From positions 1-64,000 of the forward strand of contig NZ_JAKLTQ010000007.1 in NCBI RefSeq assembly GCF_022012395.1: DNA of 64,000 nucleotides. The letters are read 5' to 3'. The position numbers and the translations under genes were made by a program. The notes beneath the pieces were generated by a model. It saw nothing but the letters and a program-made list of their open reading frames with translations. It was not told the DNA's origin and did no database searches. Positions 17,245-25,797 of the stretch are shown here, one piece after another (position 1 is the first letter of the stretch; every line of letters begins with the position of its first letter). This DNA is from Arthrobacter hankyongi (lineage in GTDB: Bacteria; Actinomycetota; Actinomycetes; Actinomycetales; Micrococcaceae).

Positions 17245-17952
17245 ATGGACCAGAACGAACTGCGGCGCCGGTTTGCGTCGCTGACCACCGCCCATCTGGC
17301 CGATGCCTGCATCCGCGCCGGGGTCCCGGTCCGCTGTGCCCCGGCGCGGATGCAAGCCGTCCTCCCCGGCAGCCGGCTGGCCGGCCGGGTGGTCCCGGCC
17401 CGGCATACGGGCAGCGTCGATGTGTTCCTCGAAGCCTTCGAGGGTGCCGCGCCGGGCGGGGTGCTGGTGGTGGACAACGGCGGGCGGCTCGACGAGGCCT
17501 GCGTCGGTGACCTGATCGTCCTGGAGGCCCGTGCCGCGCGCCTGGCCGGCGTCGTGGTCTGGGGACTGCACCGGGACACCGCCGAGATCCGCGCGATCGG
17601 GCTGCCGGTCTTCAGCCTCGGCGCCATCCCCACCGGCCCGCTCCAGGCCACGGCCGGGCCCCCGGACGCCTTGGACGCCGCCGCCGTCGGCAGCTGGACG
17701 GTCGGCAGCGGCGACCTGGTGCTCGGCGATGACGACGGCGTGCTGTTCATTCCCGCCGACGCCGCCGGCAAGCTCTTCACACTGGCCGACGCCATCCACC
17801 ACACGGAGCGGCAGCAGGCCGAGCGGATCCGGACCGGAGAATCGCTGCGCAGCCAGGTGCAGTTCGGCACCTACCTGGCCCGGCGCCGGGAGGACCCGTC
17901 CCTCACCTTCCGCAGCCACCTGCGGGCCGTCGGCGGCGCCGTCGAGGAATAA
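17245..17952 (+). CDS. RraA-like / 4-hydroxy-4-methyl-2-oxoglutarate aldolase family protein
   Basis: A 235-residue protein of the RraA/HMG-aldolase fold. TTAHLADACIRAGVPVRC near the N-terminus, GGVLVVDNGG, and VVVWGLHRDTAEIRAIGLPV with the catalytic Arg-Asp pair are typical. Members cleave 4-hydroxy-2-oxoacids or decarboxylate oxaloacetate; others inhibit RNase E. GGAGGAAA eight bases upstream sets the start at 17245. Divergence from a ketopantoate-reductase-like gene suggests a shared 2-oxoacid theme, which is inference. Confidence 0.85.
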   Translation: MDQNELRRRFASLTTAHLADACIRAGVPVRCAPARMQAVLPGSRLAGRVVPARHTGSVDVFLEAFEGAAPGGVLVVDNGGRLDEACVGDLIVLEARAARLAGVVVWGLHRDTAEIRAIGLPVFSLGAIPTGPLQATAGPPDALDAAAVGSWTVGSGDLVLGDDDGVLFIPADAAGKLFTLADAIHHTERQQAERIRTGESLRSQVQFGTYLARRREDPSLTFRSHLRAVGGAVEE

Positions 17953-17984
17953 CCGCCGGCGCCACCCGCCCCAGGTGCCCGAGG

Positions 17985-18374
17985 CTACCCCTCGGACCGC
18001 ACCGGCTGCAGGCTCCGGGGCGCCAGTTTCGCCGCGAGCGCTGCGGCGTCCGGCAGGAACCAGATGTGCCCGCCCCGATTCGCCTCCGCAACGAAATCGC
18101 GGAAGGCCCCGCTCTGCCCGGTCCACTCGCCCACGTCGCCGATCACGGCCAGCTTGACTTGGTAGTTGACGATCTTCTGGGTCAGTTCGCCCGCGAACCG
18201 CGACCGCAGCCGGAAGAACTCCGGATCCAGCCGCGCCACCGGAAGGGCCAGCACCTCCACGCCCTGTACCCAGGCGTTGCCGATCAGATCGGACGATTGT
18301 TCCGACGTCGAAATCACCGGTCCGTCCGGCTCCACGAACAGGACCCGGATTCCGTCATTGTCTTCACGGCGCAT
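17985..18374 (-). CDS. DUF4180 family protein
   Basis: A 129-residue protein matching the DUF4180 pattern: an N-terminal strand IRVLFVEPDGPVIST, the central ELTQKIVNYQVKLAVIGDVG and the C-terminal FRDFVAEANRGGHIWFLPD. Function is unknown, and the family often sits beside stress or two-component genes, as here upstream of a NarL-type system. Confidence 0.85.
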   Translation of the reverse strand: MRREDNDGIRVLFVEPDGPVISTSEQSSDLIGNAWVQGVEVLALPVARLDPEFFRLRSRFAGELTQKIVNYQVKLAVIGDVGEWTGQSGAFRDFVAEANRGGHIWFLPDAAALAAKLAPRSLQPVRSEG

Positions 18375-18424
18375 GCTCCGAATCTAGGCCATACGGACCC
18401 TGCCCGGAACCCTGTGACGGCAGC

Positions 18425-19132
18425 TCAGAGCCGCGGCCGCACCAGACCCGATTCGAAAGCCAGGACCACCGCCTGCACCCGGTCCCGGACCCGGAGCTTG
18501 GCCAGGATCCTGCCCACATGTGTCTTGACCGTGGTTTCGGCAACGAAGAACCGCTCGGCGATCTCCTGGTTGGCCAGGCCCTCGGCCAGCGCCGCGAGCA
18601 CTTCGCGTTCCCGGGCGGTCAGTGTGGCCAGGACCCCGGCGTGCCGGTGTGGCGCGTCCTGCTGCAGGGCCGGCAGGGCCGGGGCAAGCAGATCCAGCAT
18701 GCGGCGGGTGACCCGCGGCGACATGCTCGCATCCCCCGAGGAGACCGCGCGGATGGCAGCCAGCAGCTCCGCCGGCTGGACGTTCTTCAGCAGGAAGCCG
18801 CTGGCTCCGGCCCGGATGGCGGCGAAGGCGTAGTCGTCCAGGTCGAAGGTGGTCAGGATGATCACCCGGCACCCGGGCCAGGCGCTGACGATTTCGCGGG
18901 TGGCCGCGACCCCGTCCATCCCGGGCATGCGCACGTCCATGAGCACGACATCCGGTTTCCGCTCGGCAACCAGGTCGATCCCGGCCTGCCCGTCGCCGGC
19001 TTCACCGACGACGGCCATGTCCGGCTCGGCCCCGACCACCATGCTGAAGCCCGTCCGCAGCAGAGCCTGGTCATCGACCAGGACCACCCGGATCGGCGCC
19101 GCTGCGGTGGCAGGTTCTGCTTGTGCGCTCAC
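18425..19132 (-). CDS. NarL/FixJ-family response regulator
   Basis: A 235-residue regulator. Receiver domain: VVLVDDQALLRTGF with the acidic pair, phospho-acceptor Asp in VVLMDVRMPG, Thr in IILTTF and Lys in GFLLKNV. LuxR-type HTH: LTAREREVLAALAEGLANQE then TVKTHVGRILAKL. The GTG start overlaps the kinase stop (GTGA), so the two are translationally coupled. The target genes are unknown. Confidence 0.95.
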   Translation of the reverse strand: MSAQAEPATAAAPIRVVLVDDQALLRTGFSMVVGAEPDMAVVGEAGDGQAGIDLVAERKPDVVLMDVRMPGMDGVAATREIVSAWPGCRVIILTTFDLDDYAFAAIRAGASGFLLKNVQPAELLAAIRAVSSGDASMSPRVTRRMLDLLAPALPALQQDAPHRHAGVLATLTAREREVLAALAEGLANQEIAERFFVAETTVKTHVGRILAKLRVRDRVQAVVLAFESGLVRPRL

Positions 19133-20412
19133 GCGGTGCTCCCAGCGCCTGCCTGCATGCTCTCCCCTTGGCTGGTCATCGGTATGGTGGCCCGGACGCT
19201 CCAGCCGCCCGCGCTGTGCGGCCCGGCCTCCAGCGTGCCGCCGTAGATCGCGGTCCGTTCCTGCAGGCCCAGGATGCCCAGGCGCGATCCCTGGGACGGT
19301 TGGCCCACCGGCTGCTGGCCGTTGTCCCGGACGGTGACCTCGATCCGGGCCGGACCGTAGCTGACGGCGGCGGTGACGCGGGTGGCGCTGCGGGCGTAGC
19401 GCAGGGTGTTGGTCAGGGCTTCCTGGACGATCCGGTGCACCACCATCTGCAGTGCCGGATCCTCCGGCGGGGTCCCGGAGGTGGTGAACGTCAGCGGAAG
19501 GCCCGCGACCCGGAAGGTTTCCACCAGTGCCAGCAGCGAATCCGGGCCCGACGGCGGCAGGATGTCCTCCGGCCCGTCCGGCGCCGGGCCGCGGGGCTCC
19601 TTCAGCACGCCCAGGACGCCCTGCAGGTCGGCCATTGCCTTCCGCCCCGTTTTGGCCACCTCCCGGATGGCGGTGCCGGCCCGCTCGGGCGACTTGTGCA
19701 GCACCGCGTCCGAGCCATCCGCCAGCGCCACCATCACCGAGAGGCTGTGCGCGATGATGTCGTGCATTTCGCGGGCGATCCTGGTGCGCTCCAGCGCGGC
19801 CGCCAGCTTGGCCCTCTGGTCGCGCTCGACCGCCAGCTGCCGGGCGTGCTCGGCCAACGCCTCGATGTGACGGCGCTGACGGCTCACAATCGTGCCGATC
19901 AGGACCGCGATCAGCACCGAGATCCCGGCCGGAACGGTCGCTCCGGATTCCGCCGGAGGATCGGGATCCGGCGAAAACGGGGTTGCGGACGGATCGTTGA
20001 TCAGGGCATCGGCCACGAGGATCGGCAGCACGCAGGCAAAGCCGGCCCAGGCCACGCGCACCGACCGGTACACCGCCACCGCGTACAGCGCGAAGGACAG
20101 CGGCAGCAGCAGGAACAGTCCGTGGACGGCATAGCCGAGCACGGTCAGCACGGCCGTCGCCACGAGCACCCCCACCGGATAACGGCGGCGGACGAGCAGC
20201 GGCAGGCCGGAACTGGCGGCGAGGGCGCCCGCTGTGGCCGGCTGCTGGAAAATGTGGGGAAACAGCAGCAGCACCGGTATCGCGGTCAGGGCCATGCACA
20301 GCGCGGTGATGGCCACGTCAAACGCTACCGGGTGGCGGGTCAGGAACCTCCGGATCGGCCCCGGCTGGTGGGGCAGCTCCCCGGGCTGCCCCGTCCCGCG
20401 CTCCTGCTGCAT
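19129..20412 (-). CDS. sensor histidine kinase (HisKA_3/NarX type)
   Basis: A 427-residue membrane kinase. Several hydrophobic helices in residues 30-180 (for example VAFDVAITALCMALTAIPVL) form the sensor part with no large extracellular domain. Dimerisation/phospho-acceptor box RIAREMHDIIAHSLSVMVAL carries the His. The ATPase domain has HRIVQEALTNTLRYA (N box), VRDNG and GILGLQERTAIYGG (G2). It phosphorylates the downstream regulator. The ligand is not evident. Confidence 0.95.
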   Translation of the reverse strand: MQQERGTGQPGELPHQPGPIRRFLTRHPVAFDVAITALCMALTAIPVLLLFPHIFQQPATAGALAASSGLPLLVRRRYPVGVLVATAVLTVLGYAVHGLFLLLPLSFALYAVAVYRSVRVAWAGFACVLPILVADALINDPSATPFSPDPDPPAESGATVPAGISVLIAVLIGTIVSRQRRHIEALAEHARQLAVERDQRAKLAAALERTRIAREMHDIIAHSLSVMVALADGSDAVLHKSPERAGTAIREVAKTGRKAMADLQGVLGVLKEPRGPAPDGPEDILPPSGPDSLLALVETFRVAGLPLTFTTSGTPPEDPALQMVVHRIVQEALTNTLRYARSATRVTAAVSYGPARIEVTVRDNGQQPVGQPSQGSRLGILGLQERTAIYGGTLEAGPHSAGGWSVRATIPMTSQGESMQAGAGSTA

Positions 20413-20608
20413 GGCTTGGTCCTCCGGTCAGGCGGCTGGCAGCCGTTCCCGATCGGAAAACGGCGCGGGCAGGCCTGTGGAAGGCCGTGCCTCCATGATC
20501 ATAGGGTCCCGGATCGGCTTCACCCGCGGATGTGTCCACGATCACGGGCCGGCTGGGAGGCCGGCAATCCGCCCTTGTCCCGGTAAACGGCCGTTAGCTG
20601 GGCAGGGG

Positions 20609-21418
20609 CTAGAGCCGTTCCGGGGGCGGTGCGGAAGGGACGAAGTCGCGGTCTTGGAGCAGCGAGGTGACCCAGGGGACCGGGTGGCCCCGGTGGTGGA
20701 TGCCCACCGCGGCCGCCACGATGATTGCCCCTAGAACACCACAGATGATGTCCGTCATGGTGTCTTCCAGGCCCGCGTGCTGTGCACGGGTGCCCAGGAC
20801 GGAGTCGCTGGTGAATTCGGCGATTTCCCACGCGGCGGCGGCGAAGCCGCCGGAGGTGATTATCCCCGCCACCACCAGGAACGGGGGAAGGGCAACGCCC
20901 GTCCGCCGGCCGGCGACACCCAGGGCGAAGGTGACGGCGCAACCGACCAGAACACCGGAGAACGTATGGACGGGCTTGTCCCACTGGGTCCAGAAGGCAT
21001 AGAGCCCCAACCGGCTGCCAACCAGCGGTCCTGCAAGCAGGAACCCGAAATAGCAGCCGTGCAGCCAGGTCGGGAACCGGGAACGGATTGCCGTTTCCAC
21101 CGCGGAGGGCACCAGCGCCGCGACGACCAGCATGGTCGGGACGGCGGCTTCGCTCCAAGCCTGCGATACAGCGGACACCGCCAGGAAACAAAGAAAAAGC
21201 AGTTCCACCGGGAGCAGCATCCTCGTTCCGGGGGCATTCAGGAACAACCGGACGGCCGAACGGAAGGGCAGGGCCGCGGGGCCGGCACGGCCTTCCACAC
21301 CGGCGCGCTTGCCGGTCACGGGCTCACGGACCGCCGCGAGCTCCGGGTTCCCTCCGGCCTGGCCGAGGGTTTCGGAGCTCTCCGCGGGGTTGCTGTCCGG
21401 GTCGGGGCCGGGCTGCAC
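20609..21418 (-). CDS. DUF2238-like integral membrane protein
   Basis: About 269 residues when read from GTG 21418, which has GATGAGG upstream; the first 55 residues are hydrophilic and an internal ATG (MLLPVELLFLCFLAV) is the alternative start. Six or more helices follow. Conserved polar clusters WTQWDKPVHTFSGVLVG, AAWEIAEFTSD and LEDTMTDIICG match the Asp/His/Glu layout of DUF2238/YjdF-type membrane proteins of unknown function. Confidence 0.7.
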   Translation of the reverse strand: MQPGPDPDSNPAESSETLGQAGGNPELAAVREPVTGKRAGVEGRAGPAALPFRSAVRLFLNAPGTRMLLPVELLFLCFLAVSAVSQAWSEAAVPTMLVVAALVPSAVETAIRSRFPTWLHGCYFGFLLAGPLVGSRLGLYAFWTQWDKPVHTFSGVLVGCAVTFALGVAGRRTGVALPPFLVVAGIITSGGFAAAAWEIAEFTSDSVLGTRAQHAGLEDTMTDIICGVLGAIIVAAAVGIHHRGHPVPWVTSLLQDRDFVPSAPPPERL

Positions 21419-21633
21419 GGCTACCTCATCCCCCGAACGGGGCCGACACCCGGGGAGGCCGGCACGGCCCCGGCCCGGCGAAGCCGGCGCCGTGCCGCCG
21501 CCCGGTGGCGTAAGGACCCGGAGGGGACCTGCAGCAAACCCAGGGCCCGGCTGACGTCGCCTGTCACACCCTGAGTGTAACGACGGCCACCCGCCGGAGG
21601 AACGGTGGAACAGGATCCGGGCCGGTATGGGGC

Positions 21634-23820
21634 CTAGACGCCCGCCAGCTCGCGTTCGGCCTCGGCCCGCGGCCGGCGCAGCTTGTCCCCTTCGACGTCG
21701 ACATCCGGCAGCAGGCGCGCCAGCCAGCGCGGGCACCACCAGGCCGCGCGGCCGAAGAGCTGCATCAGCGCCGGCACCAGCGTCATCCGGACGAGGAACG
21801 CATCGACGAACACGCCGAAGGCCAGGGCGAAGCCGATGGCCCGGATGTCCGGCACATCCGAGAAGACGAAGCCGCCGAAGACCGCGATCATGATCACGGC
21901 CGCCGCGGTAACCACCCGGGCGCCGTGGCTGAAGCCGGCCCGGACGGCCCGGTGCGCATCGCCGCCGTGGACGTAGGCTTCGCGCATGCCGGAGACCAGG
22001 AACATCTGGTAGTCCATGGCCAGGCCGAAGAGCACGCCGATCAGGATGATGGGCAGGAAGGCCATGATCGGGGCCGGATCGCCGGTGCGGAACAGCTCGC
22101 TGAACCATCCCCACTGGAAGACCGCCACGACGGCGCCGAAAGAGGCAGCCAGGGAGAGCAGGAAGCCCGCCGTGGCCTGCAGCGGCACCAGGATCGAGCG
22201 GAAAACCAGTAGCAGCAGCACGAGCGAGAGACCGATGACCACGGCCAGGTAGACCGGCAGGGCCGCGGCCAGCTTGGCCGAGACATCGATGTTCATCGCG
22301 GTCTGCCCGGTAACCCCGACGTCGACGGCGCCGGAGGTGCGCCCGTAGCCGGCGGCGTCCGCGCGCAGGGACTTCACCAGCTGCTCGGTGCTCTGGCTGG
22401 AGGGACCCTCCGCCGGAATGACCTGCACGATCGCGAACGTGCCGTCCGCGCTGATGCCCGCCGGGCTGGCGGCCGCCACGTGGTCGGCCGCAGCCAGTTT
22501 TTGTGCCAGCTTCGTCACGACCGCTTCGGGGTTGGCGCCGCCGGGCACGGTTGCCGTCACCAGCAGCGGCCCGTTGGCGCCGGCCCCAAAGCCCTCTTCG
22601 ATGAGCTTGTGGGCCTTGTAGCTGCTGCTTTCGGGCAGGTTGGCCGAGGCGTCGGGCAGGCCCAGCCGCATGCCGAGGGCCGGGATCGAGACAATCCCCA
22701 GCAGCAGCACGGTACTGGCGGCAACGGCCACCGGATGGGCGGTGACCCAGCGCGCCCAGCGGTTGTCCTGCATCGGTACGGCCGCGGCTCCGCCGGTCCG
22801 GTTTTCGGCTTTGCTCCTGGCCCGCCGGGACACGATGCGGCCGCCGATGATACCCAGCAGGGCCGGCGCCAGGGTCAGCGCCACCAGGACCGAGACGGCG
22901 ACGGTGCCGGCGGCGGCCAGCCCCATCACGGCCAGGAACGGGATGCCCGGCAGGCTCAGGGCTGCCAGGGCGATGACCACGGTCAGCCCGGCGAACAGGA
23001 CCGCGTTGCCCGAGGTGCCCACGGACAGGGCGGCCGATTCCGCCACCGGCATGCCCCGGAGCACCTGGTTCCGGTGGCGGTTGACGATGAACAGGCAGTA
23101 GTCGATGCCGACGGCCAGGCCCAGCATGAGCGCGAGGACGACGGCGTTCTGGCCGATCGGGAAGACGTTGGTCAAGGCCAGCACCGTGCCGAGCCCGGCG
23201 GCGACGCCGAAGAGGGCGGTCAGCAGCGGCAGGCCGGCGGCGATCAGCGAGCCCAGGGCCACGACCAGGACGACGGCGGCGATGGCGACGCCGACGATCT
23301 CGCTGCTGCCGATGGCCGACGGGCTGCCGGAGATCGAGGGGCTGAACTGCGTCTGGAGCCCGACGTCGGCGAGCGGATCCGCGGCGGCGCGGATGGCCGC
23401 CCGGGTCGTGGCGGAGGGATAGCTGCCGGATTCGTAGACCACGTTGATCACGGCAATGCGCCCGTCCGACGACACTGCCCCCGTGGAGAGCGGATCGGCG
23501 GCGCCCCGGACCCCGTCCAGCCCCGAGATCCGGTCCAGTTCGTCCGCGATGACCGCGAACTGGGCATTGCTGATCGTCCCGCCGGGGCCGGCGGCGACGA
23601 CGATCCGTCCGGATTCCTCGTCGGCGGAGGGCATCTTGTCCTCCAGCTTGTCCAGCAGTTCCTGGGACTGCGTGCCGGGAATGTCGGTGGAATCATCCAG
23701 CGGTCCGCCGAACGCGGCCACCGAGCCGATGACGATTGCGACCAGGGCCAGCCAGGTGGAGACCACCCACCATCGTTTGCGGAAACAGAACCTGCCGAGC
23801 CGGTAGAGAAAAGCGGACAT
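21634..23820 (-). CDS. MMPL/RND-family transporter
   Basis: A 728-residue transporter with about 12 membrane helices and two large extracytoplasmic loops. It starts MSAFLYRLGRFCFRKRWWVV behind GAGGAG. The paired proton-relay motifs are present: GLAVGIDYCLFIVNRHR in the first half and FGLAMDYQMFLVSGMREAY in the second. Actinobacterial MMPL proteins export lipids, siderophores or drugs using proton motive force. No regulator or lipid synthase is adjacent, so the cargo is open. Confidence 0.95.
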   Translation of the reverse strand: MSAFLYRLGRFCFRKRWWVVSTWLALVAIVIGSVAAFGGPLDDSTDIPGTQSQELLDKLEDKMPSADEESGRIVVAAGPGGTISNAQFAVIADELDRISGLDGVRGAADPLSTGAVSSDGRIAVINVVYESGSYPSATTRAAIRAAADPLADVGLQTQFSPSISGSPSAIGSSEIVGVAIAAVVLVVALGSLIAAGLPLLTALFGVAAGLGTVLALTNVFPIGQNAVVLALMLGLAVGIDYCLFIVNRHRNQVLRGMPVAESAALSVGTSGNAVLFAGLTVVIALAALSLPGIPFLAVMGLAAAGTVAVSVLVALTLAPALLGIIGGRIVSRRARSKAENRTGGAAAVPMQDNRWARWVTAHPVAVAASTVLLLGIVSIPALGMRLGLPDASANLPESSSYKAHKLIEEGFGAGANGPLLVTATVPGGANPEAVVTKLAQKLAAADHVAAASPAGISADGTFAIVQVIPAEGPSSQSTEQLVKSLRADAAGYGRTSGAVDVGVTGQTAMNIDVSAKLAAALPVYLAVVIGLSLVLLLLVFRSILVPLQATAGFLLSLAASFGAVVAVFQWGWFSELFRTGDPAPIMAFLPIILIGVLFGLAMDYQMFLVSGMREAYVHGGDAHRAVRAGFSHGARVVTAAAVIMIAVFGGFVFSDVPDIRAIGFALAFGVFVDAFLVRMTLVPALMQLFGRAAWWCPRWLARLLPDVDVEGDKLRRPRAEAERELAGV

Positions 23821-24008
23821 GGGAAAACTCCTCGGGAAGGGTGCGGGTGTGCTGCCGTCGACGCCCCGTGGCAGCAGGCTCTGCCAGCGTATTTCCCGGA
23901 CCCCGCCGGGCGGATCGTCCGGCAGGGGGAAATCGGCCGGGCCCGGGTCATCCAAAAGTCGTAGCCGGCCGGCCCCGTGCCGTGGCGGCGCCGGCCGGAC
24001 GGCGGGCC

Positions 24009-25652
24009 TTAGCCGCGTGTGAAGGTGCCCAGGCCGGTCCGGTCGTAGTAGTCGAGCCGGACGCTGGAGGCCCGGCCAGCGGCGCCGACGGTGAAGATCG
24101 CCCCGGCCAGGCCGTTGGCGTTCTCGCCGATGGTTTCGAAGCTGAAGGTGTCGCCGTCGAAATGGGCCAGGCAGAAGGTGGTGGGCTTGTTGTCCGGCCC
24201 CATGGTCATGGCCAGCATGCCGTTGTCCGCGGCGACGGTGAGCGGGCCGTAATAGGAGTTGGCGTACGTGCCGGTGTAGGCGCTGTCCGCGCGCGCCGGC
24301 CGGGGCTGGGCCGGGCGCTTGGAGTAGTCGACCGGCGGCTTGTCCGCCTCGTCGATCTGCCGGAACACCTCGGCGGTGAACGCCAGCCAGTCCACCGTGG
24401 GCGCCCCGTGCTGGGCGGTGTCGAAGAACTCGGCGCCGATCGCCTCGGGGATGCCCTGCGGCCGTCCGTTGGTCAGCACCACTATGCCCAGCTGCTCCCC
24501 CGGCAGCATCAGCACCGACGTCGCGGCACCGAGGTCGAAGGCCCCGGAGTGCCCCAGCTGGACCCGGGCCTGGTCATCATAGGTGACGTTCCAGCCCAGG
24601 CCGTAGAAGTGGGCGCGGGCCAGCGGCGTGGCCGGCGGCCCCATGATCATCTGCGGTGCGTGGGTGGCCAGCAGGGCGTCCTCATTGATTACCTGCCGGC
24701 CCTCGTAGCGGCCGTTGGCCAGCTGCAGGCGGATCCACCGGGCCAGGTCCCGCACCGAGGAGCTGGCCCCGCCGGCGGGTGCCTCCGCGTCGGCGTCGCG
24801 GACGTACTTGGCCTCCCACTTCTTATTTCCCACCGGCACGTGGATCAGCGCCTTGTTCGCGCTCTTTTCATAGTCCGCGTGGCGGTAGGTCGAGTTGCCC
24901 ATGCCCAGCGGACGGAACAGGATCTCCTCGGCCAGGTCCTCCCAGGTCATGCCCATGGCATCCGCGGCCGCCTGGCCGCCCTCGGTGTAGCCGAAGTTGC
25001 TGTACTGGTAGGTGGAGCGGAACGGTTCCAGCGGCTGCTGGTCGAGGCGGGCCAGGATGTAAGCGCGGTCGAAGCCGAGGTCCTCGAGCAGGTCCCCGGC
25101 CCCGGTGTGCAGGCCGCTGCGGTGGGACATCAGGTCCTCGAACGTGGCGTTCCGGGTCACGTAGGGGTCCTTGAGGGCAAACTTCGGGTTGTGCCGGATC
25201 ACCGGGTCCGCCCAGTGGGCCTTCCCCCGGCCCACCACCCCGGCCACCACCGTCGAGGCCAGCGGCTTGGAGACCGAGGCGAGCTGGAACACCGTGTCGG
25301 CGTCCACCGTGCCGGGCCGGCCCACCTCGCGCACCCCGAAGCCCCGCAGGTACAGCACCTCGTCCTGGTAGACGACGGCGGCCGCGATGCCCGGCACGCC
25401 CGTGGTGTCCATCGCGTGGTGGACCGATCCGGCCAGCCGGGCCAAGGCGCCGTCGACCTTGTCACGGTCCAGCAGCGGCGGGACCTGCTGCGGCGGCGCG
25501 GGCAGCAACGGCCCCGCTGCCGACGCCGGGCGGACAGCGGCGCCGGCAGTGCCGCCGGCCAGCAGGGGCAGGACAACCGTCCCCGCCGCCCCGGCGCCCA
25601 GCGTCTTCAGCAGCGTGCGGCGGTCCGGGAAAGCGGAACTGGATCCGGCCAT
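24009..25652 (-). CDS. Tat-exported serine hydrolase (beta-lactamase fold)
   Basis: A 547-residue secreted enzyme. The N-terminus has a twin-arginine signal DRRTLLKTLGAGAAG with an Ala-rich hydrophobic stretch. The catalytic SVSK is at 126-129, YSN appears in YQYSNFGY and HSG in LGHSGAFD. A C-terminal DUF3471-like beta domain ends the protein. It resembles D-aminopeptidase/esterase-type members. It is exported folded and probably acts in the wall or medium on peptides or esters. Confidence 0.85.
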   Translation of the reverse strand: MAGSSSAFPDRRTLLKTLGAGAAGTVVLPLLAGGTAGAAVRPASAAGPLLPAPPQQVPPLLDRDKVDGALARLAGSVHHAMDTTGVPGIAAAVVYQDEVLYLRGFGVREVGRPGTVDADTVFQLASVSKPLASTVVAGVVGRGKAHWADPVIRHNPKFALKDPYVTRNATFEDLMSHRSGLHTGAGDLLEDLGFDRAYILARLDQQPLEPFRSTYQYSNFGYTEGGQAAADAMGMTWEDLAEEILFRPLGMGNSTYRHADYEKSANKALIHVPVGNKKWEAKYVRDADAEAPAGGASSSVRDLARWIRLQLANGRYEGRQVINEDALLATHAPQMIMGPPATPLARAHFYGLGWNVTYDDQARVQLGHSGAFDLGAATSVLMLPGEQLGIVVLTNGRPQGIPEAIGAEFFDTAQHGAPTVDWLAFTAEVFRQIDEADKPPVDYSKRPAQPRPARADSAYTGTYANSYYGPLTVAADNGMLAMTMGPDNKPTTFCLAHFDGDTFSFETIGENANGLAGAIFTVGAAGRASSVRLDYYDRTGLGTFTRG

Positions 25653-25797
25653 GGGAACCCCTCATGATGCACAGTCATCCTGCCTCGGTCCGCGCCGCCC
25701 CGGAACCGCCGGGCTGAAGCCTTACCACCCATGGTGGACCTTGCGCCCGGCCGGAACAATGTTCCCCGGCGTATCCGCCGGGTCCGCTTCCCTGGCC

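Noticed and set aside
19132-20299. N-terminal extension of the response regulator ORF through the kinase gene
   Set aside because: The frame stays open only because of GC bias; the receiver domain starts right after GTG 19132.
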